From: Gloeothece verrucosa PCC 7822
GTDB taxonomy: Bacteria; Cyanobacteriota; Cyanobacteriia; Cyanobacteriales; Microcystaceae
NCBI RefSeq assembly: GCF_000147335.1
Contig: NC_014534.1
Span: 156,773 to 220,772, forward strand
DNA: 64,000 nt
Direction: 5' to 3'
Position 1 is the first letter of the stretch, and every line of letters starts with the position of its first letter. The translations under genes were made by a program, and so were the position numbers. Positions 45,884-55,355 of the stretch are shown here, piece after piece. Below the pieces are notes generated by a model. The model was not told the DNA's origin and searched no databases. It was given only the letters and a program-made list of their open reading frames with translations.

Positions 45884-46789
45884 ATGCTAATTATACAACA
45901 ACAAATTTGGAATCATCTCAGTCAACAATTCTTAGCTAATAAAAATAAAGCTCTCCTCTTTGCAGCTTCGGGTGCAGCAGGAGGAGGAATAGGCAGCATT
46001 TTAGGCGAAGCGATCATGGCTGATGTTCAGCGCAATCTTTTTTCATCATGGGTAACTTTGGTGATCCGAGTAGGTATTTGGTTTGGTTTAGTAGGAGCCA
46101 GTATTTCTACTACTCTATTATTGGGCTATTTTTGGTATCTTAATCGACAAATTCGGCTTAAAAAAGCGGTGCTACTAGGAATTTTACCAGGCTTTATAGC
46201 CGGGATTATTTCAGGCGCGATCGCCCAAGGAATTTATAGCCTAATTGGTCCAACAGAATTATTACGAGTAATTTGTTGGGGAATTGCTGGCGGATTATTA
46301 GGATTAGGTTTAAGTTTTAAAATTCCTAATTTGGGAAAATGGCTAGGTTTTTTTGGTGGATTAATAGGAGGAATTCTTGGAGGATGTTTATTTATTTTAT
46401 TTACATATTTAATTGGTGAAGTTGTTGGGCGTTTTTGGGGATTAATAGCCATTGGCTTTTTTATCGGCTTAATGATTATTTTAGTGGAAGCCGCTTTTCG
46501 AGAAGCTTGGGTAATTATTCACTGGAGTCCAACAGAAAAGAAAACCCTCTCTCTGGGTCAAGAACCGATTATTTTAGGAAGTGACAATCATGCTGAAATT
46601 TATTTATCTAAAAACCAAGGCTATTTTCCCATTACCGCTAAATTATATACTCAAAATAAAGAAATTATTCTCCAGTTTAACCCAGAATATGCTAACGTTA
46701 AACAAATGTCAAAAACTAGCCAAGTTTTAAAAAATGGAGACAAGCGACAATTTGGAAACCTAATCATTGAAGTCAAAACTTCTCCTTAA
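45884..46789 (+). CDS. Multi-pass membrane protein with FHA-like C-terminus
   Basis: A 301-aa paralogue of the C-terminal half of the preceding protein: Gly/Ala/Ile-rich membrane helices (25-215), then VIIHWSPTEKKTLSLG, ILGSDNHAEIYLSKNQGYFP and LKNGDKRQFGNL. The three proteins of this build in the cluster probably form a mixed membrane complex. It begins 10 nt after the vWA-membrane-FHA gene and ends 6 nt before the 130-aa gene. The FHA-like domain lacks a clear SRxH, so phosphothreonine binding is not assured. Confidence 0.75.
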   Translation: MLIIQQQIWNHLSQQFLANKNKALLFAASGAAGGGIGSILGEAIMADVQRNLFSSWVTLVIRVGIWFGLVGASISTTLLLGYFWYLNRQIRLKKAVLLGILPGFIAGIISGAIAQGIYSLIGPTELLRVICWGIAGGLLGLGLSFKIPNLGKWLGFFGGLIGGILGGCLFILFTYLIGEVVGRFWGLIAIGFFIGLMIILVEAAFREAWVIIHWSPTEKKTLSLGQEPIILGSDNHAEIYLSKNQGYFPITAKLYTQNKEIILQFNPEYANVKQMSKTSQVLKNGDKRQFGNLIIEVKTSP

Positions 46790-46795
46790 AATAAT

Positions 46796-47188
46796 ATGGT
46801 AGTTTATAAATTTTTTCTGCAAATTGAAGGAGCAACAGAAGAGTATAGTTATGTTCTTGATTTAAATCCCAATCAAGAAGATAATCCCGAAATAATTTTT
46901 ACTCAAGAAATTAAGGTTGGTTTACAAAAAAAACTACAGAAAGAAAGCCAATGTGCTATTTCCGAGAAATCTGTTGAAAAAATTATACAAACCTGGATAG
47001 AAGACATTAAAAAAGGTTACAGAGAAAGTAGTATTATGCTCAATATACCTTTACTGAATGAAGCCAACGTTAACCAAATTAAAGACCAAGGAGAACAAAC
47101 AATTCCTAATTTTCTTGAACCTGACTTATCAACCATAGAACCCACAATGGGAATGTTACCTCCTCTAGAATCTATTTTTAAATTATGA
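46796..47188 (+). CDS. Unknown 130-aa cluster protein
   Basis: Not recognised. The start is beta-rich (VVYKFFLQIEGATEEYSYVLDLNP), the middle helical (EKSVEKIIQTWIEDIKKGY), and the end Pro/Glu-rich and probably disordered. No signal or membrane segment. It is packed 6 nt after the membrane-FHA gene and about 50 nt before the vWA gene, so it belongs to the same transcription unit. Size and position suit a small adaptor. Confidence 0.55.
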   Translation: MVVYKFFLQIEGATEEYSYVLDLNPNQEDNPEIIFTQEIKVGLQKKLQKESQCAISEKSVEKIIQTWIEDIKKGYRESSIMLNIPLLNEANVNQIKDQGEQTIPNFLEPDLSTIEPTMGMLPPLESIFKL

Positions 47189-47238
47189 GCCAAATTTTGT
47201 TAATTGCAATTCTAAAATTTAAAAAAGGATAATTTACT

Positions 47239-48564
47239 ATGCTCAACGTCTCTATCACCCCGCATCGAGAATTTTTCCCCGCCGATACTGCCGATCAAAG
47301 ACTTTTTATTATGCTGAAACTACGACCCACTAAAGAAGTTTCTAACAGTCGTCCTTCCACCAGTTTTGCTTTTGTAATTGATACCAGTGGCTCAATGGAT
47401 GAAGTCGTTACTGGAGGAAAATCTAAAAAAAGTATTGTCATTGAATCTTTATATCAATTAGTCAGATCGGGACGTTTAACCCAAGACGATCACATAGCGA
47501 TCATTGAATTTCATGACCAAGCTTCTACCCTCATCGGATTGACACCAGCTACCCAAGTTTTTCAATTAGAAAATGCTATAGCTAGACTCAACGACTTTAG
47601 CGGTGGAACCTGTATGGGAAAAGGAATGAATGAAGCCTTAGTTTTACTGACTAACCAAAGCATGACCAGCCGTCGAGTTTTAATCTTTACCGATGGGGAA
47701 ACCTTTGATGAAGAAGACTGTGAAATTATCGCCCAACAGTTTAGTAATCAAGGAATTTCTATCACAGCAATGGGAGTAGGAGATGAATTCAATGAAGACT
47801 TACTCATTCATAAAATTAGTGATCCAACTGGCGGTCGTCTTTATCCTCTGGTGATCGGAAATGCAACAGGACTTCAAGTTTCAATTACTGAGCTACCAAA
47901 AATTCTTTTTGAAGAACATCAACAAGCCAAAGATGAAGTCATTAATAATTTAACTTTGAGCGTCAAAACGGTTAAAGGGGTAGAACTGATTCGTGTTACT
48001 CGTGTTTATCCTGATCAAGCTGAATTTCCCTTAATTCAACAACCTTATTTTATTGGTGCAGCAAAAGCCAATGATGAAACGATTTTTATTTTAGAATTTA
48101 GTGTAGATAGTCGTGCTACCTCTAGAGTTCGCATCGCCCAATTAGGGCTAACTTATGATATTCCAGGACTCAACAAACGGGGAGAATTTCCCCCTCAAAA
48201 TGTAGTTGCTCAATTTGTTGGCGGACAAGGAGGAGCCGCTCAAGTTAACCAAGAAGTTATGGGATATGTCCAACAACGTAATATTTCCCAATTAGTTAAC
48301 GATGCCACCAGAGTCGCTGAAAACAACCCTGAACAAGCAGAAAAACTTCTAGAAACTGCACGGCGAATGACGGTAAAAATTGGCAATAAAGCAATGGAAG
48401 AATCCCTTAATGAAGGAATTGACGAACTGCGTAAAACTAAAAAAATTTCGGCAGGAACTCGTAAAACCGTCAAAATGGGTTCAAAAGGTAAAACTGTCAA
48501 AATGGGGGCTGATATTAATGATGAATTATCAGATGAACAAATTCGCCAAATTTCGGGAACTTAA
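47239..48564 (+). CDS. Cytoplasmic vWA-domain protein
   Basis: A 441-aa protein without a signal peptide. The vWA domain spans about 40-215 with MIDAS DTSGS (48-52), a GGTCMG loop and FTDGETFDEED. A beta-sandwich region (about 225-330) follows, as in many bacterial vWA proteins that act with kinases and phosphatases. The C-terminal tail contains tandem TRKTVKMGSKGKTVKMG phrases, whose threonines in a basic context are plausible kinase targets or FHA ligands. It is followed 43 nt later by an FHA gene. It is the likely cytoplasmic scaffold of the signalling set. Confidence 0.85.
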   Translation: MLNVSITPHREFFPADTADQRLFIMLKLRPTKEVSNSRPSTSFAFVIDTSGSMDEVVTGGKSKKSIVIESLYQLVRSGRLTQDDHIAIIEFHDQASTLIGLTPATQVFQLENAIARLNDFSGGTCMGKGMNEALVLLTNQSMTSRRVLIFTDGETFDEEDCEIIAQQFSNQGISITAMGVGDEFNEDLLIHKISDPTGGRLYPLVIGNATGLQVSITELPKILFEEHQQAKDEVINNLTLSVKTVKGVELIRVTRVYPDQAEFPLIQQPYFIGAAKANDETIFILEFSVDSRATSRVRIAQLGLTYDIPGLNKRGEFPPQNVVAQFVGGQGGAAQVNQEVMGYVQQRNISQLVNDATRVAENNPEQAEKLLETARRMTVKIGNKAMEESLNEGIDELRKTKKISAGTRKTVKMGSKGKTVKMGADINDELSDEQIRQISGT

Positions 48565-48607
48565 TCCTTATATATTGATGATTTATTAAATTTAAGGAGC
48601 AAAATCA

Positions 48608-49141
48608 ATGACTATTGTTTGTAATGTTTGTGGCTACGATCAAAATACCGATGATGCAGAATTTTGTGATGCTTGCGGCGCAGAATTAACCGCAGTAGTA
48701 ACCACACCCTCATTCACTCCTTCTTCTCCTCCAGTAGAAGAAGATTTTGAGATTCCCACTCCTAGTTTTAACTCCTTTACTCCTAGCCCTTCCCCTATGG
48801 TTGCCTCAACGGCGCGACTGGTCGCCAAACAACCTAATGCCCCTATCCCCGAATTTCTCATCGAAAGTTCAGCCATTATCGGTATTTTTGATCCTGATAC
48901 TGGACCGGTAGATATTGATTTAGAAAACTTTCTCGGCAATGAAACTGTTTCTCGCAATCATGCTGAAATTTACACCGAAGGAGACGTTTGGAAAATTAAA
49001 GATTTGGGGTCAACCAATGGTGTATTTATCAAACCGATCAACCAAACTCGCTACGGGGCAAGAATTACAGCCCCAGAAAGCTTAAAATCTGGAGATGAAA
49101 TTGCGATCGCTAAAATTCGCTTTCTTTTCCAAAGTCCTTAA
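48608..49141 (+). CDS. Zinc-ribbon FHA protein
   Basis: A 177-aa protein. A zinc ribbon (C5, C8, C20, C23) opens it, a Pro/Ser-rich linker follows (30-65), then an FHA domain (about 85-177) with the canonical SRNHAEI and DLGSTNGVF motifs for phosphothreonine recognition. The same build, zinc ribbon then signalling domain, occurs in the zinc-ribbon kinase at the end of the cluster. It probably reads phosphorylated vWA or kinase tails. Confidence 0.9.
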   Translation: MTIVCNVCGYDQNTDDAEFCDACGAELTAVVTTPSFTPSSPPVEEDFEIPTPSFNSFTPSPSPMVASTARLVAKQPNAPIPEFLIESSAIIGIFDPDTGPVDIDLENFLGNETVSRNHAEIYTEGDVWKIKDLGSTNGVFIKPINQTRYGARITAPESLKSGDEIAIAKIRFLFQSP

Positions 49142-49216
49142 TAATTACTAAAGCCAACAGGGTGGGAGAATGCCCACCTAACCCCCTTTTTACTCACTTT
49201 CAACCTAAAAATCATT

Positions 49217-50962
49217 ATGACACCATCAGAAATAACTCCAGAATTAATTCTTGAAGAAAATCAACAGTTACAACTAGGAAACTATGAAATTAAGATTGTA
49301 TCCAATCTCGGTTTATTCATTGATATTCATTACTTTAAAGTTGAAATTAAGCCTCTTAATGACGAAAATTTACAATTAGGATTACTGCGTATTGGTTCCT
49401 TACAAAGTGGCTTAAAGCGAGAATTAGCTCTTAGAGATAAGCTAAATGATTATGGAATGATAGTAAAAATTTTAGCCAAAGAACAGAAAAATAATATTTT
49501 GATTAATTCGGATAGATTCTGCTTAGACCTAAATTCAAATTCAGTAATTAATTCTAATGATGAATTTAAGGATTCTTCAGAAGCGGTTGAGGAAGAATCT
49601 GACTATTTAGAAGAAGAGTTTTATCCTGAAACACATTTTGATAACAATATTACTGAAGAAAAAATTTTAATTTTAAGTGATTATCCTCATGAATACTTAA
49701 CTTTAGCTAATTGGCTTAAGGAAGAACATACGCCTGAAGAAATACTGTCTTTAATCATTCAAATTTGTCAATGTTTATCTTATATTTGTCAAAAAAAATG
49801 GTGTATTATTAATTTTAATCCTCATTTAATAGAAGTTAATCAAGGGGGAAAACCCTTACAATTTTTTGACTTAACTAATGCTTATCCATTTGATTATAAA
49901 CCAGAGTTGGGGTTATCAGGAGATTATTATGCTCCTGAATTGGCTTTAGCCCATCCCATTAATGAGTTAATGAGCAGTTATACTATTAATTTATTGCTTT
50001 ATCAAGCTTTTCATCAAAAACTTATTCATGATCAAGCCTTAATTAATTATGAAATAAAGCCGATTCCTCGAATTTACCAAATTCTGAAAATCGGATTATC
50101 TCATATACCAGAAGAGAGATTTTATTTGGCTCAACTGAGAGATTTATTAGTCGAAACTCGTAAAGGGTTTAGGCAAATAAAAATTCATTGGAATGTCGCC
50201 AGTAATTCAACAATTGGACTGTCAACTCAAAGGCTTCAAAACGAAGACAACTATGGAATTAGACAGCAAAAAATTAGTAATTATGATACATTAATTTTAG
50301 GAGTTGTTGCAGATGGTATGGGAGGAATGGCGCAAGGAGAAGTAGCTAGTCAAATAGCAGTTAACACATTTTTAAAAGAACCTATACCCGAATATTTTTC
50401 AACAATAGAGCAGCGAAACACTTGGTTACTTGATTTATGTCAGAAAGCCAATCAATTAATTAGTGAACAAGTTAACGATGGGGGAACAACTTTAAGTGTT
50501 GTTTTAGCAATTAATGATGATTTAATGATTGCTCATATCGGAGATAGCCGTATCTACCACTTAAGAAAAGGAGAAATTCAACAAATCAGTGAAGATCATT
50601 CTCTGGTTGCAATGTTAGTGGCTAATGGAGAAATTACTGAAGAAGAAAGTTTAGAACATCCTGATAGAAATGTTTTATTAAAATCTCTAGGTTCAAAACG
50701 CCATTTAAGCAATGGTTATGTTCAAACCTTAAACCGTACCCTAAACAATTTATCAATAAAACTTGAAAATGAAGACATTTTACTTCTCTGTTCTGACGGA
50801 GTTTGGGATTTAGTTCCAAAAGGAGAATTACTAGAACTATTTAACTCTTGTAATCCTTTACAAATGGCCGTAGATAAGACGATTGAGAAAGTCATAGAAA
50901 AAGGAGCTTCAGATAATGCTACTCTTCTAGCTTTGCAATGTCAAATTACATCAGCTTATTGA
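49217..50962 (+). CDS. Kinase-like plus PP2C-type protein phosphatase fusion
   Basis: A 581-aa protein. Residues about 150-310 look like a degenerate protein-kinase C-lobe (EEILSLIIQICQCLSYIC, YYAPELALAHPI) without HRD or DFG residues. The C-terminal half is a PP2C phosphatase with VADGMGG (Asp about 366), GGTTLSVVLA, IAHIGDSRIYHL, LLLCSDGVWDL and GASDNATLL, that is, the metal-binding aspartates. It should remove phosphate from Ser/Thr targets of the two cluster kinases. The kinase-like part may bind the kinases. It is encoded 18 nt before the FHA-kinase gene. Confidence 0.85.
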   Translation: MTPSEITPELILEENQQLQLGNYEIKIVSNLGLFIDIHYFKVEIKPLNDENLQLGLLRIGSLQSGLKRELALRDKLNDYGMIVKILAKEQKNNILINSDRFCLDLNSNSVINSNDEFKDSSEAVEEESDYLEEEFYPETHFDNNITEEKILILSDYPHEYLTLANWLKEEHTPEEILSLIIQICQCLSYICQKKWCIINFNPHLIEVNQGGKPLQFFDLTNAYPFDYKPELGLSGDYYAPELALAHPINELMSSYTINLLLYQAFHQKLIHDQALINYEIKPIPRIYQILKIGLSHIPEERFYLAQLRDLLVETRKGFRQIKIHWNVASNSTIGLSTQRLQNEDNYGIRQQKISNYDTLILGVVADGMGGMAQGEVASQIAVNTFLKEPIPEYFSTIEQRNTWLLDLCQKANQLISEQVNDGGTTLSVVLAINDDLMIAHIGDSRIYHLRKGEIQQISEDHSLVAMLVANGEITEEESLEHPDRNVLLKSLGSKRHLSNGYVQTLNRTLNNLSIKLENEDILLLCSDGVWDLVPKGELLELFNSCNPLQMAVDKTIEKVIEKGASDNATLLALQCQITSAY

Positions 50963-50980
50963 AATAATGGAGCTAATCAA

Positions 50981-52183
50981 ATGACTTTTAATTATTGTTT
51001 ACCACCAGGAACTATACTAGGTCAAGGTAAATATCAGATAGAATCTGTTCTCGGTCAAGGAGGTTTTGGCATCACTTATCAAGGAATAAATTTAGTTAAC
51101 TTGAGAAAAGTAGCTATCAAAGAAAACTGGCCAGAAAATGCTACTCGACAAGGAACAACCATCATTTGGTCAAATAATATTTCTCCTAAAAATAGAATAA
51201 TACAATTAAAAAAAGTAGCAACAGAAGCAGAATATATTCATCGCTGTGTTCATCCTAACATTGTGGGAGTCTATGATTGGTTTGAAGAAAATAACACAGC
51301 TTATGTTGTTATGTCTCTTATTCCAGGAAAAACATTATTTAATATTTTTACAGAAAAAGGAATTTTTGAGCAATCTTTAGTCAAACGTTATTTTATTCAA
51401 ATAACTGAGGCTCTTAAAGTTATTCATCAAGCTAATCTTTTACATCGGGATATTAAACCAGAAAATATTATTATTACTCCTCAAGATATTCCTATTTTAA
51501 TTGACTTTGGTGCGACGAAAGAATTTATTGCCGGACAAACTCGACAAATGAGTGCTACTTTAACGCCGGGTTATGCGCCTCTTGAACAGTATAGCTACCG
51601 TACTAAACGTTATCCGGCGACTGATATATATGCTCTATGTGCATCTATGTATGAATTATTAACTGGACAATTACCCACTACTGCCGCAGAAAGAGCATTA
51701 TCTGATACTTTAATTTTCCCTAGACTATTAAATTCAAAAATTGACCCAGATTTAGAAAAAATTATTATTAAAGGAATGAAACTACGGGTAGAAGAACGGT
51801 TTCAAAATGCTGAAGAATTACTCAAAGAACTCAAAAAAATTACTCAAACTGCTCAACTAATGCCTAAAGAATTAATACAAAAAAGTGAGGCATTTTTTTT
51901 AGAGCCAAAATATTATATTATTGGACGTTTTACAGACGGAGAGTTACCCGTTGATATTAATTTAGAAGGATATCTTGGTTGTGAAACAGTCTCTCGTAAA
52001 CATGGTGTTATTTATCCAGAAGAAGAAAAATGGAAAATTAAAGATTTAGGGTCAGCTAATGGAATTTTTATTAAAAGAGTAGGTCAAGCTCGTTTTAGTA
52101 GTAGAATTACCCAACCTGAAAACTTAAATTCAGGCGATGAAATAGCAATAGGAAAAGTTAAGTTTTGTTTTTATTGTTGTTAA
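50981..52183 (+). CDS. Ser/Thr protein kinase with C-terminal FHA domain
   Basis: A 400-aa protein. The N-terminal kinase domain has a glycine loop LGQGGFG (24-30), catalytic Lys47, HRDIKPEN (from 155), DFG (175-177) and GYAPLEQY, so it should be active. The C-terminal FHA domain (about 300-400) carries SRKHGVIY and DLGSANGIF. No membrane helix is present, unlike many cyanobacterial Hanks kinases. Kinase plus FHA in one chain suggests self-recognition of phosphorylated partners. It follows the PP2C fusion by 18 nt, giving a writer-eraser pair. Confidence 0.92.
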   Translation: MTFNYCLPPGTILGQGKYQIESVLGQGGFGITYQGINLVNLRKVAIKENWPENATRQGTTIIWSNNISPKNRIIQLKKVATEAEYIHRCVHPNIVGVYDWFEENNTAYVVMSLIPGKTLFNIFTEKGIFEQSLVKRYFIQITEALKVIHQANLLHRDIKPENIIITPQDIPILIDFGATKEFIAGQTRQMSATLTPGYAPLEQYSYRTKRYPATDIYALCASMYELLTGQLPTTAAERALSDTLIFPRLLNSKIDPDLEKIIIKGMKLRVEERFQNAEELLKELKKITQTAQLMPKELIQKSEAFFLEPKYYIIGRFTDGELPVDINLEGYLGCETVSRKHGVIYPEEEKWKIKDLGSANGIFIKRVGQARFSSRITQPENLNSGDEIAIGKVKFCFYCC

Positions 52184-52214
52184 AGTTACATAGTTGAATT
52201 TAAAGAGGTTAATG

Positions 52215-53141
52215 ATGATACAAAAAAACAAAAATAAAAAAAATTCTGGAATTTTAACTACTTTAGGGATTAAAGTTCGTAATTTAGTTTTGTTATTACT
52301 TTTTTTTACTATATTACTTTTTATCATTGATATTCAATTTATGAAAAATGAATGTAAAAGAAAAGAAGCAGGATATCCAGAAACCAGTCAAATTTATAAG
52401 CTTAAAAGCCCTGTAATTTGGCATTGTATTGTATCTAATATTTTGTCAAATCTATACAATTCTTTTTTAACATCTTGTATCACTATAATTTGTATAGAGT
52501 TGGCTTTACGAGATGACACAATACAAAAAATTCAAGAAATCTTTAATGCAACACAAGCAACTCGATATATTAAAGCTTTTTACCCTAACAAAGGAGCCTA
52601 CAGTAATCTAGTTATTGATCATATTAGAAATCTTCAGCCTCACAATAAAATAAAATTACTTGGCTTATCAGAAGAGATACGTATTCTTCAAGAAGTTGGC
52701 AATAGAATAATCATTGATAAACTTGAAAATAATTGTCATTTCCAAATTTTGCTTTTACATTCTGAATCGAGTTTATTAAAATGTTTAGGTGTAGATTTAG
52801 AAGAGGCAATATTAAATAACAAAAAAACATCACTAGAGGCAGGTGTAAATTATTTTTTAAATGATTTAAAAACTAGATTAAATAATCAAACCGAAATAAA
52901 AGGAACAATAGAAGTTCGCCTTAATATAGATTATTTTTCTCCTATTTGTTATTTTTCAGGGAATGATATAAAATTAATCTGGATGTATTTTATGAATTTT
53001 CAAGGTTCAGAATATCCTGCTTTTGATATTTTAGATCAAGAGTTTATCCAAGAAACTGATTACCATTTTGATTATTTATGGAAAAAAAATGAAAATCGAG
53101 TCTGCTTTAAGTTTGAAAATGGAAAAATAGAAAAAATTTAA
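52215..53141 (+). CDS. Two-helix membrane protein with unknown cytoplasmic domain (possible effector)
   Basis: The start is set at the ATG at 52215 (or 52212), with AAAGAGG just upstream; the in-frame TTG at 52194 is less likely. The product is about 308 aa: a basic N-terminus, a membrane helix (about 15-38), a second (about 75-95), then a 210-residue cytoplasmic domain. That domain begins KIKLLGLSEEIRIL, continues HFQILLLHSESSLL and contains a long Lys-rich helix. The strand order recalls phospholipase-D-like or related effector folds, but no HKD motif is seen. It sits between the two kinase genes. Confidence 0.5.
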   Translation: MIQKNKNKKNSGILTTLGIKVRNLVLLLLFFTILLFIIDIQFMKNECKRKEAGYPETSQIYKLKSPVIWHCIVSNILSNLYNSFLTSCITIICIELALRDDTIQKIQEIFNATQATRYIKAFYPNKGAYSNLVIDHIRNLQPHNKIKLLGLSEEIRILQEVGNRIIIDKLENNCHFQILLLHSESSLLKCLGVDLEEAILNNKKTSLEAGVNYFLNDLKTRLNNQTEIKGTIEVRLNIDYFSPICYFSGNDIKLIWMYFMNFQGSEYPAFDILDQEFIQETDYHFDYLWKKNENRVCFKFENGKIEKI

Positions 53142-53224
53142 AATAAGAGGTTTTCAACAACCATAATTCAGTTCATGTTAGCAAACTTAAAATATATATA
53201 ACTACAATTATTGGAGTTAACATA

Positions 53225-55324
53225 ATGCCTATATCATGTACTGTTTGTTTAACAGATAATTTTGATAATACTACATTTTGTCAATTTTGTGGCTCTCCTT
53301 TAAGCTTAGAGGAAAATAATTCTAATTCTACCATATCTGGACTATATTTACCTCCTAAAACCCTGCTTAAACAAGGTAATTATCAAATTGAAAAAACCCT
53401 CGGTCAAGGTGGGTTTGGCATCACCTACAAAGCCATTCAAATGGCTACTTTAAAAGAATTAGCAATAAAAGAACTCTTCCCTGATGGTTCATATCGCCAA
53501 GGAACATCAATTATTTGGTCTAGTAATATTACCCCTAAAGAACAACAAAAAGAAATTGATAATTTTAAAAAAGAAGCTGCCTATTTATCAAAATGTATTC
53601 ATCCTAATATTGCTAGAGTTTATGATTGGTTTGTAGAAAATAATACTGCTTATATGGTAATGGATTTTATTAAGGGAGAATCTTTATTAGATATTCTGAA
53701 GCAAAAAGGGGTTTTACCAGTAGATCAAATAAAACGTTATTTTTTACAATTAGCTGATGCTTTAAAATTAATTCATGCCTATAGTATTTTACACCGAGAT
53801 ATTAAACCAGAAAATTTGTTAATTGATTCTCACGATAATGTAATTCTAATTGATTTCGGTGCGGCTAGAGATTTTTTAGCCGAAAAAAGCGTAGAACATA
53901 CCAAAATTATTACTGAAGGCTATGCTCCTTTAGAACAATATAGTAGTCGAGCAAAACGAGGGCCGAGTACCGATATTTATGCTTTATGTGCTTCAATGTA
54001 TGAACTACTTACAGGCAAACTTCCACCATCTGCAACTGATAGAATTCAACAAGAAACTTTAATTACTCCTAGTCAATATAATCCTCAAATAGATAGTTTA
54101 ACAGAGCAAGTTATCTTAACTGGAATGAGACTTTATGCCAAAGATAGATTTCAATCTGCTGAAGAATTAATTGATGCTTTAAAAGGAAAACTTATTTCTC
54201 CTATTCAGAAACGGGCTAAAGAATTAGTTAAACAAGGAAATTTAACAGAAGCAATTAAAATCTATGAAAAATGCTTAAGCAGTGAACCAAATAATGGAGA
54301 TGCTGCTGTTGAATTAGCTATTGTTCAAATACATTATAATGATTCTCAAGCAGAAATAGCGGCTCAAAAAGCCATCCAATTAAAATCCAATGATGGAAGA
54401 GGATATGGTGTTTTAGGATTAATCTATTGTCGTAACTCTCGTTGGACAGAAGCTGTTAAAATTTTACAGCAAGCTTCTAATTTATCTCCTCATGAAATCT
54501 GGATACAAGCTAATTTAGCTTGGGCATTAGGTAAAATTGGTAACTGGCAACAAGCAGAAATCGCGATAAATCAAGCAATTCAAATTGACCATACCTCCCC
54601 TTTTGCTTTGGGAATAAAAGCTTGGATTCATTTTCATCAGCAGCAACCTAAAAAAACTATGCAGAGTGCTACCCAGGCCGTTTTTCAAGCTAATCAGAAA
54701 ACTTCCCAAAATAATAAGGACATTAAACGTTGGGTTTATCCTTATCTTCTTATCTCGTTAGATAAAGTTAGTCAACAACAAACAACTGTAGAAAGACGAA
54801 TAGAAGAATTTATCACCCAAGTTCCTGATAGTAGTTTTGCTTGGGGATATAAAGGATGGAAACAAGCAGTGGGAAGATTATGGAATAATGCTCTCTCTTG
54901 CTTTCAACAGATAAACTATCAATTTAATACTCACAGTTGGGTATTATTTAACTATGGAGTCACTCAAGAACTTTTAAATGATCTTGAAGGAGCAATAAAA
55001 GCTTACTTAATCTACTCTCAAAACTTTCCTCCTAATCCATTTGTTGCTTTTCGTCTAGGAACTTTATTGGGAAAAATTGGACGGTGGCAAGAGGCAAAAA
55101 CTTATTTAGAACAAGCTGTTCAATTAAAATCAGACTATGCTGAAGCTTATCATAATTTGGGCTGGGTTTTATTAAATATTAAAACTCCAGATGGACAAAT
55201 TCAATATTTTCGTCAATTATTGGCAGCTTATCGCCAAGCAAATATTTTATATACAGGGCAGAATAAATTGCATCAAGCACAACACATTAAACAAATATTT
55301 AAGATAGCTGATGTTGAACTTTAA
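53225..55324 (+). CDS. Zinc-ribbon Ser/Thr protein kinase with TPR repeats
   Basis: A 699-aa protein, the last gene of the cluster. A zinc ribbon (CTVC and CQFC, residues 5-22) is followed by a kinase domain with LGQGGFG (about 59-65), HRDIKPEN (from 190), an IDFGAARDF activation start and GYAPLEQYSS, all consistent with activity. About ten TPR-like repeats fill 335-690. No membrane helix. The TPR part probably docks substrates such as the vWA or FHA proteins. A short AT-rich leader of about 80 nt separates it from the two-helix protein gene. Confidence 0.9.
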   Translation: MPISCTVCLTDNFDNTTFCQFCGSPLSLEENNSNSTISGLYLPPKTLLKQGNYQIEKTLGQGGFGITYKAIQMATLKELAIKELFPDGSYRQGTSIIWSSNITPKEQQKEIDNFKKEAAYLSKCIHPNIARVYDWFVENNTAYMVMDFIKGESLLDILKQKGVLPVDQIKRYFLQLADALKLIHAYSILHRDIKPENLLIDSHDNVILIDFGAARDFLAEKSVEHTKIITEGYAPLEQYSSRAKRGPSTDIYALCASMYELLTGKLPPSATDRIQQETLITPSQYNPQIDSLTEQVILTGMRLYAKDRFQSAEELIDALKGKLISPIQKRAKELVKQGNLTEAIKIYEKCLSSEPNNGDAAVELAIVQIHYNDSQAEIAAQKAIQLKSNDGRGYGVLGLIYCRNSRWTEAVKILQQASNLSPHEIWIQANLAWALGKIGNWQQAEIAINQAIQIDHTSPFALGIKAWIHFHQQQPKKTMQSATQAVFQANQKTSQNNKDIKRWVYPYLLISLDKVSQQQTTVERRIEEFITQVPDSSFAWGYKGWKQAVGRLWNNALSCFQQINYQFNTHSWVLFNYGVTQELLNDLEGAIKAYLIYSQNFPPNPFVAFRLGTLLGKIGRWQEAKTYLEQAVQLKSDYAEAYHNLGWVLLNIKTPDGQIQYFRQLLAAYRQANILYTGQNKLHQAQHIKQIFKIADVEL

Positions 55325-55355
55325 AATAGCTATCCTTTAGTCACATATATCTTAA

